DNA from: CAWFGW01 sp963849955 | GTDB taxonomy: Bacteria; Bacteroidota; Bacteroidia; Cytophagales; JAAEPT01 | Length of the DNA stretch: 64,000 nt | Direction of reading: 5' to 3' | NCBI GenBank assembly: GCA_963849955.1 | Contig: CAWKJU010000007.1 | Location: forward strand, 62,001-126,000 | In this document: one piece after another, positions 18,088 to 27,652 of the stretch | Layout: each line of letters starts with the position of its first letter | Numbering within the stretch: position 1 is the first letter of the stretch | The notes under the pieces: model-generated | What the model saw: the letters and a program-made list of their open reading frames with translations, nothing else | Told to the model about the DNA's origin: nothing | Database searches by the model: none | Position numbers and translations under genes: made by a program

Positions 18088-19719
18088 TTATTTCTCAATC
18101 TCATTCAAGTTTTCCATTTTCTTGTTTCTTAAAAAGCCATTAATGTCTTCAATATGCTCTTTTACTTTTTTGTTGCCGAATTCATATACTTTTTGTGCTA
18201 AACCATCTAAAAAATCACGGTCATGAGAAACTAAAATGATGGTTCCATCAAATTTTTGAAGAGCTTCTTTTAGTATATCTTTAGTTTTCATGTCGAGGTG
18301 GTTGGTAGGTTCATCCAGAATCAAAAGGTTGACAGGTTCGAGCAACAACTTAATCATTGCTAACCGAGTTTTTTCACCACCGGATAATACTTTTACTTTC
18401 TTGTCCCAAGCCTCACCTCCGAACATAAAGGCACCAAGGATATCTTTAATTTTAGTTCGGATGTCACCTACGGCTATGTTATCTATTGTTTGAAAAACAG
18501 TTAATTCCCCATCTAATAGTGCTGCTTGATTTTGAGCGAAATAACCAATTTGTGTATTGTGTCCTAGTTCAGCTTTACCGTCAAAATCTATTTCACCCAT
18601 TATCGCTTTCACCATTGTTGATTTACCTTCACCATTTTTCCCTACAAAAGCTACCTTTTGGCCTTTTTCAAGTACTAATGAAGCGTTTTCAAAAACGGTA
18701 TGGTCTCCATATTTTTTAGTCAACTCTTCCACTACAACTGGGTAGGTGCCAGACCGTGGTGCAGGAGGGAATCGTAAGTTTAAGGCAGAGGTATCAACTT
18801 CATCAACTTCAACTAGTTCAAGTTTTTCAAGCATTTTTACACGCGATTGTACTTGATGAGTTTTTGAGTAGGTACCTTTAAAGCGTTCAATAAATTCGGT
18901 AGTTTCAGCTATAAATTTCTTTTGTTCGTCTGCTTGTTTTTGTTGTTGTTCTCTACGTTCCTTTCGCAATTCTTGATATTGTGAATAAGTTACTTTGTAG
19001 TCATAAATTTGACCCATCGTCAACTCAATCGTTCTGTTGGTGATGTTGTCGACAAAGGTTCTATCGTGTGAAATTACTATAACTGCTTTTGCATTATTCA
19101 CTAAAAAATCTTCTAACCACTGAATCGATTCAATATCCAGGTGGTTTGTTGGCTCATCTAACAAGATCAAATCTGGTTTTTGGAGCAATATTTTAGCAAG
19201 TTCGATGCGCATTCTCCATCCACCACTAAATTCGTTGGTTTTTCTGGTAAAATCCTTTCTTGAAAACCCCAATCCTAACAGGGTTAATTCGATTTCAGCA
19301 TCAAAGTTTGCATCTTCTATCGAATAGTATTTTTCACCTAATTCACTAACGCGTTCAATTATTCTATAATATTCATCGGAGTCATAATCGGTTCTAGTTT
19401 CCAACTGTTTGTTTAAATCCTCCATTTCAGCTTTCATCTGGAGTATACTAGCAAAGGCTTTCGATGTTTCTTCAAATAGTGTACAATCATCTTTGGTTAA
19501 CAGATGTTGAGGTAAGTAGGCTATAACCGCATTACTGGGTGCAGAAATTTTTCCTTTGGTGGGTGAATCTGCTCCAGCAATAATCTTTAAAAGAGTAGAC
19601 TTTCCAGCCCCATTTTTTCCCATTAGGGCTATGCGATCATTCTCGTTGATGTTAAAAGTAATGTTACTAAATAAGGTGCTCCCACTAAATTCTACGCCTA
19701 TACCGTCTACCGAAATCAT
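18088..19719 (-). CDS. ABC-F family ATPase (Uup/EttA-like)
   Basis: This 543-residue protein has two ABC ATPase domains and no membrane segments. The first Walker A is GKNGAGKSTLLK (34 onward) with signature FSGGWRMRIELA, and the second is GKNGEGKSTMVK with signature LSGGEKTRLAMI. Both have ILLDEPTNHLD or a close variant. A charged linker between the domains (rich in E, K and Q) fits the P-site tRNA interaction motif of ABC-F proteins. These act on ribosomes to relieve stalls or, in some lineages, protect against antibiotics. The linker is of ordinary length, so a housekeeping role is more likely than resistance. Confidence 0.94.
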   Translation of the reverse strand: MISVDGIGVEFSGSTLFSNITFNINENDRIALMGKNGAGKSTLLKIIAGADSPTKGKISAPSNAVIAYLPQHLLTKDDCTLFEETSKAFASILQMKAEMEDLNKQLETRTDYDSDEYYRIIERVSELGEKYYSIEDANFDAEIELTLLGLGFSRKDFTRKTNEFSGGWRMRIELAKILLQKPDLILLDEPTNHLDIESIQWLEDFLVNNAKAVIVISHDRTFVDNITNRTIELTMGQIYDYKVTYSQYQELRKERREQQQKQADEQKKFIAETTEFIERFKGTYSKTHQVQSRVKMLEKLELVEVDEVDTSALNLRFPPAPRSGTYPVVVEELTKKYGDHTVFENASLVLEKGQKVAFVGKNGEGKSTMVKAIMGEIDFDGKAELGHNTQIGYFAQNQAALLDGELTVFQTIDNIAVGDIRTKIKDILGAFMFGGEAWDKKVKVLSGGEKTRLAMIKLLLEPVNLLILDEPTNHLDMKTKDILKEALQKFDGTIILVSHDRDFLDGLAQKVYEFGNKKVKEHIEDINGFLRNKKMENLNEIEK

Positions 19720-20057
19720 ACTTTAAATTAGATTATTCTTCTTTTTTTATTCTCCGACAAATATATAAGAATGTAAAGCCGCTTTAAAATATTATGACCA
19801 TCTTATATTTATATTTATATAAAGGTAGTCATCTTGAATTAATGTTTATTAAAAAAGTTATTAAACTTAATGTCAAGTATTTTTAGAAACATAATTCACA
19901 ATGGAATAATAAGAGTACATTGTTATAATTAAAGAGTATAAATACTTTAATAATAGGCATAGGTTACCTTGTTACTGATTGGGTGAGGGCTTCAGTAGCT
20001 TAAAAAATTAAAAACACTTTCATTTAATCCGTATAATTAGATCTAAAACCTAATTAT
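19720..20057. other. AT-rich intergenic stretch without a supported gene
   Basis: This very AT-rich stretch lies upstream of the ABC-F gene and presumably holds its promoter. I see only short, unconvincing frames and one imperfect inverted repeat around 19792-19831. Two small ORFs described separately begin at its right edge. Confidence 0.5.
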
Positions 20058-20177
20058 TTATATTATTTGAAGTTGTTCTAGAATATAAATTAGATTCACA
20101 ATCATTGATGCCATTATAATCATAATGATAATAGTGGTAATAATAGGAACCTTAAATTTTAATATAAGATTCTTCAT
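20058..20177 (-). CDS. small single-helix membrane peptide (39 aa)
   Basis: An ATG-initiated frame encodes 39 residues: a basic N-terminus (MKNLILKFK) followed by an isoleucine/methionine-rich hydrophobic run of about 20 residues and a short polar tail. This is the layout of a single-pass membrane peptide. No Shine-Dalgarno sequence precedes it, which is normal in this phylum. It lies 56 bp downstream of a second small membrane ORF on the same strand. The size and composition resemble small hydrophobic regulators or type I toxin-like peptides, but AT-rich DNA also throws up such frames by chance, so the call is tentative. Confidence 0.35.
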   Translation of the reverse strand: MKNLILKFKVPIITTIIIMIIMASMIVNLIYILEQLQII

Positions 20178-20233
20178 AGCTGTTGATTATTTGCTGGTAA
20201 TCAACATTAATTTAATTATTAAATCTTTTAAAA

Positions 20234-20332
20234 TCAACCCGCTATAAAGAAAAAATATACAAGGTCAATAGCAACAGCTGCTGCAATTGTTACGATTGAA
20301 ATGTAAAGTTCTTTTGTTTTTTGCCTTTTCAT
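20234..20332 (-). CDS. small single-helix membrane peptide (32 aa) with strong RBS
   Basis: A 32-residue frame starts at ATG 20332 with a basic head (MKRQKTKE) and then one hydrophobic helix (about residues 9-31) ending AG. A perfect AGGAGGT precedes the start by three bases, which stands out in a genome where such sites are rare and supports real translation. The gene lies just upstream of the 39-residue ORF and is divergent from the EI24-like gene, whose start is about 80 bp away. No family is recognised. A membrane-acting regulatory or toxin-like peptide is possible, but nothing in the sequence proves it. Confidence 0.5.
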   Translation of the reverse strand: MKRQKTKELYISIVTIAAAVAIDLVYFFFIAG

Positions 20333-20335
20333 ACT

Positions 20336-20342
20336 ACCTCCT
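20336..20342 (-). promoter_or_regulatory. strong Shine-Dalgarno site of the 32-aa ORF
   Basis: The minus strand reads AGGAGGT here, three bases before the ATG at 20332. A full anti-Shine-Dalgarno match is unusual among the other genes of this window and supports the start of the small ORF. Confidence 0.6.
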
Positions 20343-20413
20343 ATTTTAGTTGAACATGAGATAAAAAGCAGAACTCTAATTTCGTGCCAAAAAAATATGT
20401 TTATCTTTAATTT

Positions 20414-21277
20414 ATGTTAATCCGTTTCATAAAAGACTTCTATACTGGGCTTAGATCTATATTTGAAGCTGTAGTGCTCATTTTTGAACATTGGCTTTGG
20501 TTGTTCTTTGTGTTTCCAGTTCTATTTTCCTTGGGGATTTTTTTTGGTGGAGAATATCTATTTGAAGAATTAAAGAAAATTAATCTTCAATCAAGTATAC
20601 GGAGTCTGGAATTTAAAGCTGATTTTTCTAATATTCGATTTGAGGGATTTCCGACTGATTCGGAAGAGATGGGTTTGTTGATTATAGCAGTAAAGTTGAT
20701 TTTAGTAGTGGTTTCATTAAAGTTGAGTAAATACATCATATTGATTTTGATGGCTCCTATTATGACTATTCTTTCTGCTCGTACAGAATTTTTTCTTACA
20801 GGAAACAAATATCCATTTAGTTTTAACCAGTTTGTGAATGATATTTATCGCGGGATTAATTTTGCTGTAAGAAACTTATTTAGACAGATGGTGATAATAG
20901 TAGGGTGGTACCTTTTAACCTTATTAATTCCTTTTTTAGATCAGTTTACATTTTGGGTAGTGTTTTTTGTTGGTTCCTTTTATTACGGTGCATCAATGAT
21001 GGATTATACTAATGAACGAAGAAGAATGAGTATGGAAGAGAGTATTGGTTTTATAAGACGCCATGCTGGTATTACTATGGCGATAGGAATGTTGTTTTAC
21101 GCCTTGTTTTTTGTGACTTATATTGGGATTATTTTTGCGCCTATCATTTGTATTATTGCAGCGACTTATGCAATACATCAACGGGTGGATTTAAGTAAAA
21201 ATCGACATGCTGTGAAAGTAGAGACAAAGAGTAAAGAAGAGGTTGTAATAGAGGATGATGACTGGGCTGATGGTTAA
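20414..21277 (+). CDS. EI24/CysZ-like integral membrane protein
   Basis: The 287-residue protein has about five or six membrane helices and the EI24-domain layout: an N-terminal FIKDFYTGLRSIFEAV, a luminal-type segment, then LILMAPIMTILSARTEFFL and GSFYYGASMMDYTNERRRM. The EI24 family includes CysZ sulfate permease, but most members in this phylum are uncharacterised. The C-terminal tail is highly charged and ends in an acidic cluster (EDDDWADG), probably cytoplasmic. It lies 35 bp upstream of bioF on the same strand, so the two may share a transcript. Sulfate transport would be guesswork without other cys genes nearby. Confidence 0.82.
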   Translation: MLIRFIKDFYTGLRSIFEAVVLIFEHWLWLFFVFPVLFSLGIFFGGEYLFEELKKINLQSSIRSLEFKADFSNIRFEGFPTDSEEMGLLIIAVKLILVVVSLKLSKYIILILMAPIMTILSARTEFFLTGNKYPFSFNQFVNDIYRGINFAVRNLFRQMVIIVGWYLLTLLIPFLDQFTFWVVFFVGSFYYGASMMDYTNERRRMSMEESIGFIRRHAGITMAIGMLFYALFFVTYIGIIFAPIICIIAATYAIHQRVDLSKNRHAVKVETKSKEEVVIEDDDWADG

Positions 21278-21312
21278 GTTATTAACTTTAAGCAGGATTT
21301 AATTATAAGAAA

Positions 21313-22416
21313 GTGAACAAAGCTTTGCAGGAGAAATTAGCTCAACGTAAAAATAGTGGACAACTCAGGTCGCTGAAAGTAAACTCAGGCATGATTGATT
21401 TTGCCTCTAATGACTATTTGGGCTTATCTCAAAACTTAGAGCTAATCGATAAAGTTGCCACTTCATATCAAAAAGCAGGTGCTAGTCTTGGTTCAGGGGG
21501 ATCACGATTATTGACAGGTAATTCTAGTTACATAGAACATTTGGAAATTTTTTTAGCAAAAGTACATCAAGGTGAATCAGCCTTGTTAATGAATTCGGGT
21601 TATGTGGCTAACTTATCTGTGTTTTCCACCATCCCTCAAAAAGGTGATACGGTGATTTATGATGAATTAATTCACGCATGTATTAAAGATGGAGTACGAC
21701 TAAGTCATGCCAACCATTATTCATTTAAACATAATGATTTAACCTCTCTTGAAGTTAAATTACAAAAGGCAGTAGGAACTGTTTATGTAGCCGTGGAATC
21801 GGTTTATTCTATGGATGGGGATGAAGCTCCTTTAAAAGCCCTTGTGGAACTTTGTAAACACTATAATGCCCATTTAATTGTTGACGAGGCACATTCGACC
21901 GGTATTTATGGAAAAGATGGAAGTGGTTTGTGTTGTGCTTTAGGGCTAGAGAAAGAGGTGTTTATTCGGATTCATACCTTTGGAAAGGGGATTGGTTGCC
22001 ATGGTGCATGTGTAATAGCTTCTACAGAGGTAAAAGACTTTTTAATCAACTTTGCGCGCCCCTTTATTTATACTACGGCAATGCCCTTACATGGAATTAT
22101 ATCCATTTGGGAAGCTTATAAATATATTGCTGTGAATCATGATATTCAAGAACAGCTGCAATCAAGAATAGCTTTTTTTCGGAAAAAAATTCCGACTTCT
22201 ATTGAAAGTCATTCCCCCATTCAAATCATTATTATATCTGGAAACGAAGAAGTGAAAAAGAAAGCTTTGATGCTTCAAAAAAATGGTTTTGATGTAAGAC
22301 CTGTATTGAGTCCCACGGTGAGGGAGGGGAGAGAAAGGCTTCGAATTTGTATACATTCATTTAATTCGAATGAAGAAATTGAAAAATTAGGGAGTTTGTT
22401 ACACTTCAGAAATTAG
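21313..22416 (+). CDS. bioF: 8-amino-7-oxononanoate synthase
   Basis: This 367-residue PLP enzyme of the alpha-oxoamine synthase family shows FASNDYLGLSQN, GSGGSRLLTGNS, ESVYSMDGDEAPL, IVDEAHSTGIYG and the PLP lysine in TFGKGIGCHGA. The C-terminal VRPVLSPTVREGRERLR agrees with BioF better than with glycine C-acetyltransferase. It condenses pimeloyl-ACP/CoA with alanine in biotin synthesis. Translation appears to start at GTG, because no ATG lies before the conserved N-terminus. No other biotin gene is in the window, so a related oxoamine synthase remains possible. It ends 12 bp from the convergent exported zinc-motif gene. Confidence 0.85.
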   Translation: MNKALQEKLAQRKNSGQLRSLKVNSGMIDFASNDYLGLSQNLELIDKVATSYQKAGASLGSGGSRLLTGNSSYIEHLEIFLAKVHQGESALLMNSGYVANLSVFSTIPQKGDTVIYDELIHACIKDGVRLSHANHYSFKHNDLTSLEVKLQKAVGTVYVAVESVYSMDGDEAPLKALVELCKHYNAHLIVDEAHSTGIYGKDGSGLCCALGLEKEVFIRIHTFGKGIGCHGACVIASTEVKDFLINFARPFIYTTAMPLHGIISIWEAYKYIAVNHDIQEQLQSRIAFFRKKIPTSIESHSPIQIIIISGNEEVKKKALMLQKNGFDVRPVLSPTVREGRERLRICIHSFNSNEEIEKLGSLLHFRN

Positions 22417-22428
22417 TCTTCTTTAAAG

Positions 22429-23016
22429 TTATTCTTCAACAGTATGTGAGGGGTCATACTCAATTAACTCTCCGTCTAAATATTTTTTATAGCGTGCACA
22501 ATCCATTACTCCATGTTCGTCAGAATAAGCGCAGGTTTTATATACAGTACCAAATTTAGATTGCTTTATAATTACCCCTGTACCACTACAAATAGGACAA
22601 ACGACATGTTCTTTTCCTTGACACGGATCATCCTGAACTGAAATAAACGCCTCATCTTCTATGTCATCCACTTTTTCATTCGGGTTTCCTTCTCCCATAG
22701 ATTCCAACAAGGCTATGGTTTCGTGATAATACACTCCTACAGTGTCAGTTAAGTCTAAATATTTCCACAAAAACCGCAAGCTATTTCTCGTTCTACCGGT
22801 ATGATATAGCGTGTTCCCCATGTAGTAACAAATTTCATCGGGCAACACAATGCCTGGTTTCATCAGTTCACCAAAAGTGACGCCAGCCTTTTCATATTGC
22901 TCGTTCTCCATATAATAAACACCTTTTTTCACTTTCTCCATGGTAAGAGAGTCAATTGGAAGTGCTTGTGTGGATAAGCTCAGAGTAAATATGAGAAAGG
23001 TTATTAACAATTTCAT
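22429..23016 (-). CDS. exported protein with TPR-like region and DnaJ-type zinc motif
   Basis: The 195-residue protein has a signal peptide (about residues 1-18, ending STQA), a helical TPR-like part (about 25-110), an acidic linker and a cysteine-rich end. The last part includes CPICSGTGVI, which matches the CxxCxGxG motif of DnaJ zinc domains, plus further cysteines at KTCAY and MDCARY. A role in periplasmic protein handling is possible, but no family is recognised. The start codon shares a base with the dnaE stop (TAATG), so it is translationally coupled to a replication gene, which is an odd partner for an exported protein. Confidence 0.8.
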   Translation of the reverse strand: MKLLITFLIFTLSLSTQALPIDSLTMEKVKKGVYYMENEQYEKAGVTFGELMKPGIVLPDEICYYMGNTLYHTGRTRNSLRFLWKYLDLTDTVGVYYHETIALLESMGEGNPNEKVDDIEDEAFISVQDDPCQGKEHVVCPICSGTGVIIKQSKFGTVYKTCAYSDEHGVMDCARYKKYLDGELIEYDPSHTVEE

Positions 23017-26000
23017 TAAGCCATTATTTTACATTTCACACCATGCATGTTACTTAAAGAGTTAATCAGTTCATTGGTTGGTTCTACTTTAAATTTACGA
23101 GAAACCATGTCAACTTTTAAGTTCTTGGATGTATCAACAATATTAATATTAACGGTTAGATTACCTTCATTATTTGATAAAATAGTCGTTAAGTCCGTGA
23201 TGAATGTTTGATTCACACTAAGAATGTCAATATCTAAAGCAATTCCTTTTGTAAGTGTATCTCTTAGGTCAGTTAATAACTTAAAGGAAAGTGCCGTTAC
23301 ATCCCAATCATCATTGGTTAGTACGATGTTAGGGTTATCTTTTCGTTCTTTCTCTTTTCGCCAGTTGAGCTCAACTCGACCTCTTACATGTAAAAATTCA
23401 CCTTCACGAAAAAAATGGGCATTTTCTAAATAAGTTTTACCCATTACAAACAACTCCAAGTTTCCAGAAAAGTCTTCAATGGTCATGATGCCAAATGGTT
23501 TACCCGTTTTGGTTTGTCCGTTTCTCACAGCAGTGACGATACCAGCTACAGTAATGTCTCGACCTTTATACTCGTGGTACCTAGAAATTTCGCACGTGCA
23601 AAAATTATCCATTTCAAGCTTAAACTGCTCAAGTGGGTGGCCTGATATATATAGCCCAACAACATCTTTTTCGAGGTTGAGTTCTTCTAATTGCGTGAAA
23701 GGTTCACAGTTAGGTACTTTTGGGGGAGCAATGTCGATAACACTACCACCACCAAAAAGAGAAGCTTGATTACTTTCTTTTTCAGATTGTAGTTTATTGG
23801 CATATTTCACCACGCGCTCAATCAAGGTGCCGTCACCGTCTACATCTACAAGATATTGTCTTCTATGGAAATCTTTAAAGCAGTCAAATCCGCCAGCCAT
23901 TGCCAAACTTTCAAAAGTTTTTTTGTTGACTTTTCGTAAATCGACTCGTTGAGAAAAATCGTAAATGTCAGTATATTTCCCACCCTTGTTGCGTTCTTCA
24001 ATGATACTTTCAATCGCAGCTTCGCCAGCACCTTTGATAGCACCCATCCCAAAACGAACTTCACCTTTTTCGTTTACAGTAAATTTGAGGTTGGACTCGT
24101 TCACATCAGGTCCTAATACTGGAACACCCATGCGTTTGCACTCCTCCATGAAAAAAGTCACATCCTTGATTTGTCCCATGTTGTTACTCAACACGGAGGC
24201 CATATACTCCGCAGGATAATGTGCTTTTAAATAGGCTGTTTGAAAAGCGATATATGCATAACAGGTCGAGTGTGATTTGTTAAACGCATAGGCAGCAAAA
24301 GCTTCCCAGTCTTTCCAGATTTTTTCTAATTTCTTTTCATCGTGACCTCTTTCCTTGGCTTGGAGGATAAACTGCGGTTTCATTTTATCCAGTACCGCAA
24401 TTTGTTTTTTACCCATTGCCTTACGCAGTACATCGGCTTCACCTTTAGTAAAACCAGCTAATTTTTGGGACAGAAGCATGACTTGCTCCTGATAAACCGT
24501 GATCCCGTATGTTTCCTTTAAATACTCTTCCAGCGCTGGTAAATCGTATTCAATCGCTTCTGTACCATGCTTTCTTTTTACGAATGAGGGAATATACTCC
24601 AATGGCCCCGGTCTATAAAGGGCATTCATGGCAATTAAATCTGCAAAAACAGTGGGCTTTAAGTCTCGCAAGTACTTTTGCATCCCGGGAGATTCATATT
24701 GGAATATCCCTACAGTTTCACCACGTTGGAAAAGCTCGTAAGTCAGTTGATCATCCAGCGGAAAGTCATCAGGGACTAAATCAATGTTATGTCGTTCTTT
24801 TACGTTTAAGACAGCATATTTTATGAGGGTAAGCGTTTTTAAACCTAAAAAGTCCATTTTCAACAAACCAGCATCTTCCACAACAGAGTTGTCGAACTGG
24901 GTACAGTACATGTCGCTATCTTTGGCTAAAGCTACAGGCACAAAGTTGGTGATGTCATCAGGGGTGATGATAACACCACAGGCATGAATTCCCGTGTTAC
25001 GTACAGAACCCTCTAAAATGCGTGCTTGGTTTAAGACTTGAGCTTCTAAGTTGCTACCATTTGAAATGTCTTTCAACATGTTGGCTTTAGCAACTTCATC
25101 TAAATTACCTTTTAACTTTTCCTTTAAAGCTTTGTCATCAAGTGTAAATAGTTTACTGAGTTTAATGTCAGGAACAAGTTTAGACATCCGATCCGCATCG
25201 GGTAGGGGAAGTTCCATCACTCGGGCAGTATCTCGAATAGAAGATTTTGCTGCCATGGTACCGTAAGTAATGATTTGAGCCACCTGGTTAGCTCCATACT
25301 TGTTGATGACATAATCAATGACCTTTTGACGGCCTTCATCATCAAAGTCAATATCAATATCGGGCATTGATATACGGTCAGGATTCAAAAAACGCTCAAA
25401 AAGCAGATCGTATTTAATAGGGTCAACATTGGTGATTTCTATGCAATAAGCTACGGCTGAACCCGCAGCGGAACCACGTCCTGGTCCTACGGAAACACCC
25501 ATCCTTCGTGCTTCACGGATAAAATCTTCAACAATTAAGAAATAACCAGGGTAACCAGTTTTTTGAATAATCGATAATTCAAAGTCCAGTCGTTCGCGTA
25601 TTTCATCTGTAATTTCTTCATAGCGCCTCTTTGCACCTTCATAAGTGAGGTGTCTTAAGTAATTGTTTTCACCAATTTTAAGCGAAGCATCTTCCTCATC
25701 TTTTGGATCTCTGAACTGTTCAGGAATGGTGAATTTTGGGAGTAAGACATCGCGCTCAAGCGTATAACTTTCACATTGGTTAACAATATCAGCGACATTT
25801 TTTATCGCTTCAGGTAAATCCGAAAAGAGCTCTTTCATCTCTTCCTGGCTCTTGATATAGAACTCATCGTTAGGAAAGCCATAACGGAATTCTTTACCAC
25901 GCTTACCAATGTATCGTTTCGGTTTAGAAACCGGATCGGCATCTTTGACACACAAGAGCACATCATGTGCTTTAGCCTCGGGTTGTGTGGTATAATACGT

Positions 26001-27329
26001 GTTGTTTGTAGCGATGTACTTGATGTTGTGTTTTTTTGCAAAATCAAGCAATATGGTGTTCACATGATTTTCTTCCTCGACTTGGTGTCGGGTGATTTCG
26101 ATATAAAAATTATCACCAAAATGTTCCTTGTACCATAGGAGTGACTCTTCTGCAATTTCAACACCTTCATTTAATATTTGATAGGGCACTTGTCCCCACA
26201 ATCCACCAGTGGTGACGATAAGGTCGTCTTTGTATTGCAATAACGCCTCTCTATCAATTCGAGGCACATAATAAAAACCTTCCGTAAAGGCGATAGAAGA
26301 TAACTTTGCTAGGTTGTGGTAGCCTTTTTTGTTTTTGGCTATAACTACTGTTTGAAAGCCATTATTCTGGTTCTTTTTATCTCTTCTGTCGGGGCAAAGG
26401 TTAAACTCACAACCTAAGATGGGTTTTATATCTGCTTTTAAACAGGCTCTTACAAAATGAAATGCTGCCATCATGTTACCATGATCGGTTAAGGCTATAG
26501 CAGGCATGTTATGATTCTTAGCCGCATTGACAATGGCCTCAACTTGAGAAGTTGCTTGTAGAATTGAAAACTGTGAGTGAACATGTAAATGAGAAAAAGG
26601 AGTTTCAACAATTTCTTCTAACCCTTCTTCATCAATTTCTCCAATTGGAGGTACAACTGTAGCCGTTTCTTCCTGAGCGACTTTAAAGTTTGCCTCGGCT
26701 AATTGGGGAGCTTCGTAATTGATGTTGGTATGATCGGTGATATCATCCCGTTTGATTACTCCTTCAGTAATTAATCCAAAGAAACAACGCGCAGTCGCAT
26801 CAACATCATAGGCCGCATCGTGGGCATCACCAAAACCTTCACCAAATAATTTGTTGTGCAGCTCTGTTAAAGTAGGCCATTTAAACTTTCCACCTCTACC
26901 ACCCGGTATGGCACAAAACTCGGTTCCTTCATCTTTTGTGTCGATGATTTCTTTTTCAACTATGATGGGTTGAAGAATGCCTTTTCTAAAAAATTCAGCT
27001 CCAACTACATTAACATCAAATTCGATGTTGTGTCCGACATTGTATTTTGCCCGCTCTAAGTCTTTATTGAATTCTTCAAGAACAAATTTTAACTCATGGC
27101 CGTCTCGCATTGCTCGTTCCGTAGATATGCCATGAACCTTTTCCGCATTGTAGGGAATGGTATAACCTTCTGGTTTTACAATGTAGTTGTGTGCTTGAAT
27201 TAATGTTCCATCATAATCATGTAGTTGCCATGCCAGCTGCACCATTCTGGGCCAATTGTCCGAATCGGAAATAGGGGCATTGTAGTTTTTGGGTAAACCA
27301 GTGGTTTCGGTATCGAAAATCAGGAACAT
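23016..27329 (-). CDS. dnaE: DNA polymerase III subunit alpha with N-terminal proofreading exonuclease
   Basis: The 1437-residue protein fuses a DnaQ-type 3'-5' exonuclease to DnaE. The exonuclease (about 1-190) has ExoI FDTETTGLP (D6, E8), ExoII GHNIEFDVN and ExoIII AHDAAYDVDATAR, making a DEDDh active site. A linker leads to the PHP domain starting HLHVHSQFS at H247. The polymerase palm has PDIDIDFDDEGR with D657 and D659 as catalytic residues, followed by the C-terminal OB-fold region (DITVAGIVTAVRNGQ). It is the replicative polymerase. The arrangement differs from E. coli, where DnaQ is separate, and as far as I recall it is usual in Bacteroidota. Confidence 0.96.
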   Translation of the reverse strand: MFLIFDTETTGLPKNYNAPISDSDNWPRMVQLAWQLHDYDGTLIQAHNYIVKPEGYTIPYNAEKVHGISTERAMRDGHELKFVLEEFNKDLERAKYNVGHNIEFDVNVVGAEFFRKGILQPIIVEKEIIDTKDEGTEFCAIPGGRGGKFKWPTLTELHNKLFGEGFGDAHDAAYDVDATARCFFGLITEGVIKRDDITDHTNINYEAPQLAEANFKVAQEETATVVPPIGEIDEEGLEEIVETPFSHLHVHSQFSILQATSQVEAIVNAAKNHNMPAIALTDHGNMMAAFHFVRACLKADIKPILGCEFNLCPDRRDKKNQNNGFQTVVIAKNKKGYHNLAKLSSIAFTEGFYYVPRIDREALLQYKDDLIVTTGGLWGQVPYQILNEGVEIAEESLLWYKEHFGDNFYIEITRHQVEEENHVNTILLDFAKKHNIKYIATNNTYYTTQPEAKAHDVLLCVKDADPVSKPKRYIGKRGKEFRYGFPNDEFYIKSQEEMKELFSDLPEAIKNVADIVNQCESYTLERDVLLPKFTIPEQFRDPKDEEDASLKIGENNYLRHLTYEGAKRRYEEITDEIRERLDFELSIIQKTGYPGYFLIVEDFIREARRMGVSVGPGRGSAAGSAVAYCIEITNVDPIKYDLLFERFLNPDRISMPDIDIDFDDEGRQKVIDYVINKYGANQVAQIITYGTMAAKSSIRDTARVMELPLPDADRMSKLVPDIKLSKLFTLDDKALKEKLKGNLDEVAKANMLKDISNGSNLEAQVLNQARILEGSVRNTGIHACGVIITPDDITNFVPVALAKDSDMYCTQFDNSVVEDAGLLKMDFLGLKTLTLIKYAVLNVKERHNIDLVPDDFPLDDQLTYELFQRGETVGIFQYESPGMQKYLRDLKPTVFADLIAMNALYRPGPLEYIPSFVKRKHGTEAIEYDLPALEEYLKETYGITVYQEQVMLLSQKLAGFTKGEADVLRKAMGKKQIAVLDKMKPQFILQAKERGHDEKKLEKIWKDWEAFAAYAFNKSHSTCYAYIAFQTAYLKAHYPAEYMASVLSNNMGQIKDVTFFMEECKRMGVPVLGPDVNESNLKFTVNEKGEVRFGMGAIKGAGEAAIESIIEERNKGGKYTDIYDFSQRVDLRKVNKKTFESLAMAGGFDCFKDFHRRQYLVDVDGDGTLIERVVKYANKLQSEKESNQASLFGGGSVIDIAPPKVPNCEPFTQLEELNLEKDVVGLYISGHPLEQFKLEMDNFCTCEISRYHEYKGRDITVAGIVTAVRNGQTKTGKPFGIMTIEDFSGNLELFVMGKTYLENAHFFREGEFLHVRGRVELNWRKEKERKDNPNIVLTNDDWDVTALSFKLLTDLRDTLTKGIALDIDILSVNQTFITDLTTILSNNEGNLTVNINIVDTSKNLKVDMVSRKFKVEPTNELINSLSNMHGVKCKIMA

Positions 27330-27526
27330 AGAAAACGGAAATTGTTAGTATTCTTAGAGCAGTATAAAAATACATAATTCGGTTTTTATATCTGTGAACA
27401 TCTGTTCAAGTGTGGAAATCTTTTAATCTTAAATATTACTGAAAAATATTTTTAAGAATAAAAAACAGGAAATCAGCGAGTTGCTAATTTTGATCTATTG
27501 AAACATGATTTTTTTATGTTCAGGTG

Positions 27527-27557
27527 TTTGCATTTAAAAAAACACTATCTATATTTG
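27527..27557 (+). promoter_or_regulatory. Bacteroidota-type promoter of the tRNA-Glu gene
   Basis: A TTTG at 27527-27530 is followed after exactly 19 bases by TATATTTG at 27550-27557. This matches the -33/-7 consensus (TTTG, TAnnTTTG) of the Bacteroidota primary sigma factor. Transcription should begin a few bases downstream, shortly before the tRNA at 27576. Confidence 0.8.
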
Positions 27558-27575
27558 CACCTCCTTAACAAACAC

Positions 27576-27647
27576 GGTCCGTTCGTCTAGGGGTTAGGAC
27601 GCCAGGTTTTCATCCTGGTAACAGGGGTTCGATTCCCCTACGGACTA
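27576..27647 (+). tRNA. tRNA-Glu (anticodon UUC)
   Basis: A 72-base cloverleaf can be folded by eye. The acceptor stem pairs GGTCCGT with ACGGACT (a G-T at the first pair). The anticodon stem CCAGG/CCTGG encloses the loop TTTTCAT, giving anticodon TTC. The T arm is AGGGGTTCGATTCCCCT. The 3' CCA is not encoded. It is a single tRNA gene with its own promoter and terminator. Confidence 0.96.
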
Positions 27648-27652
27648 CAAGA

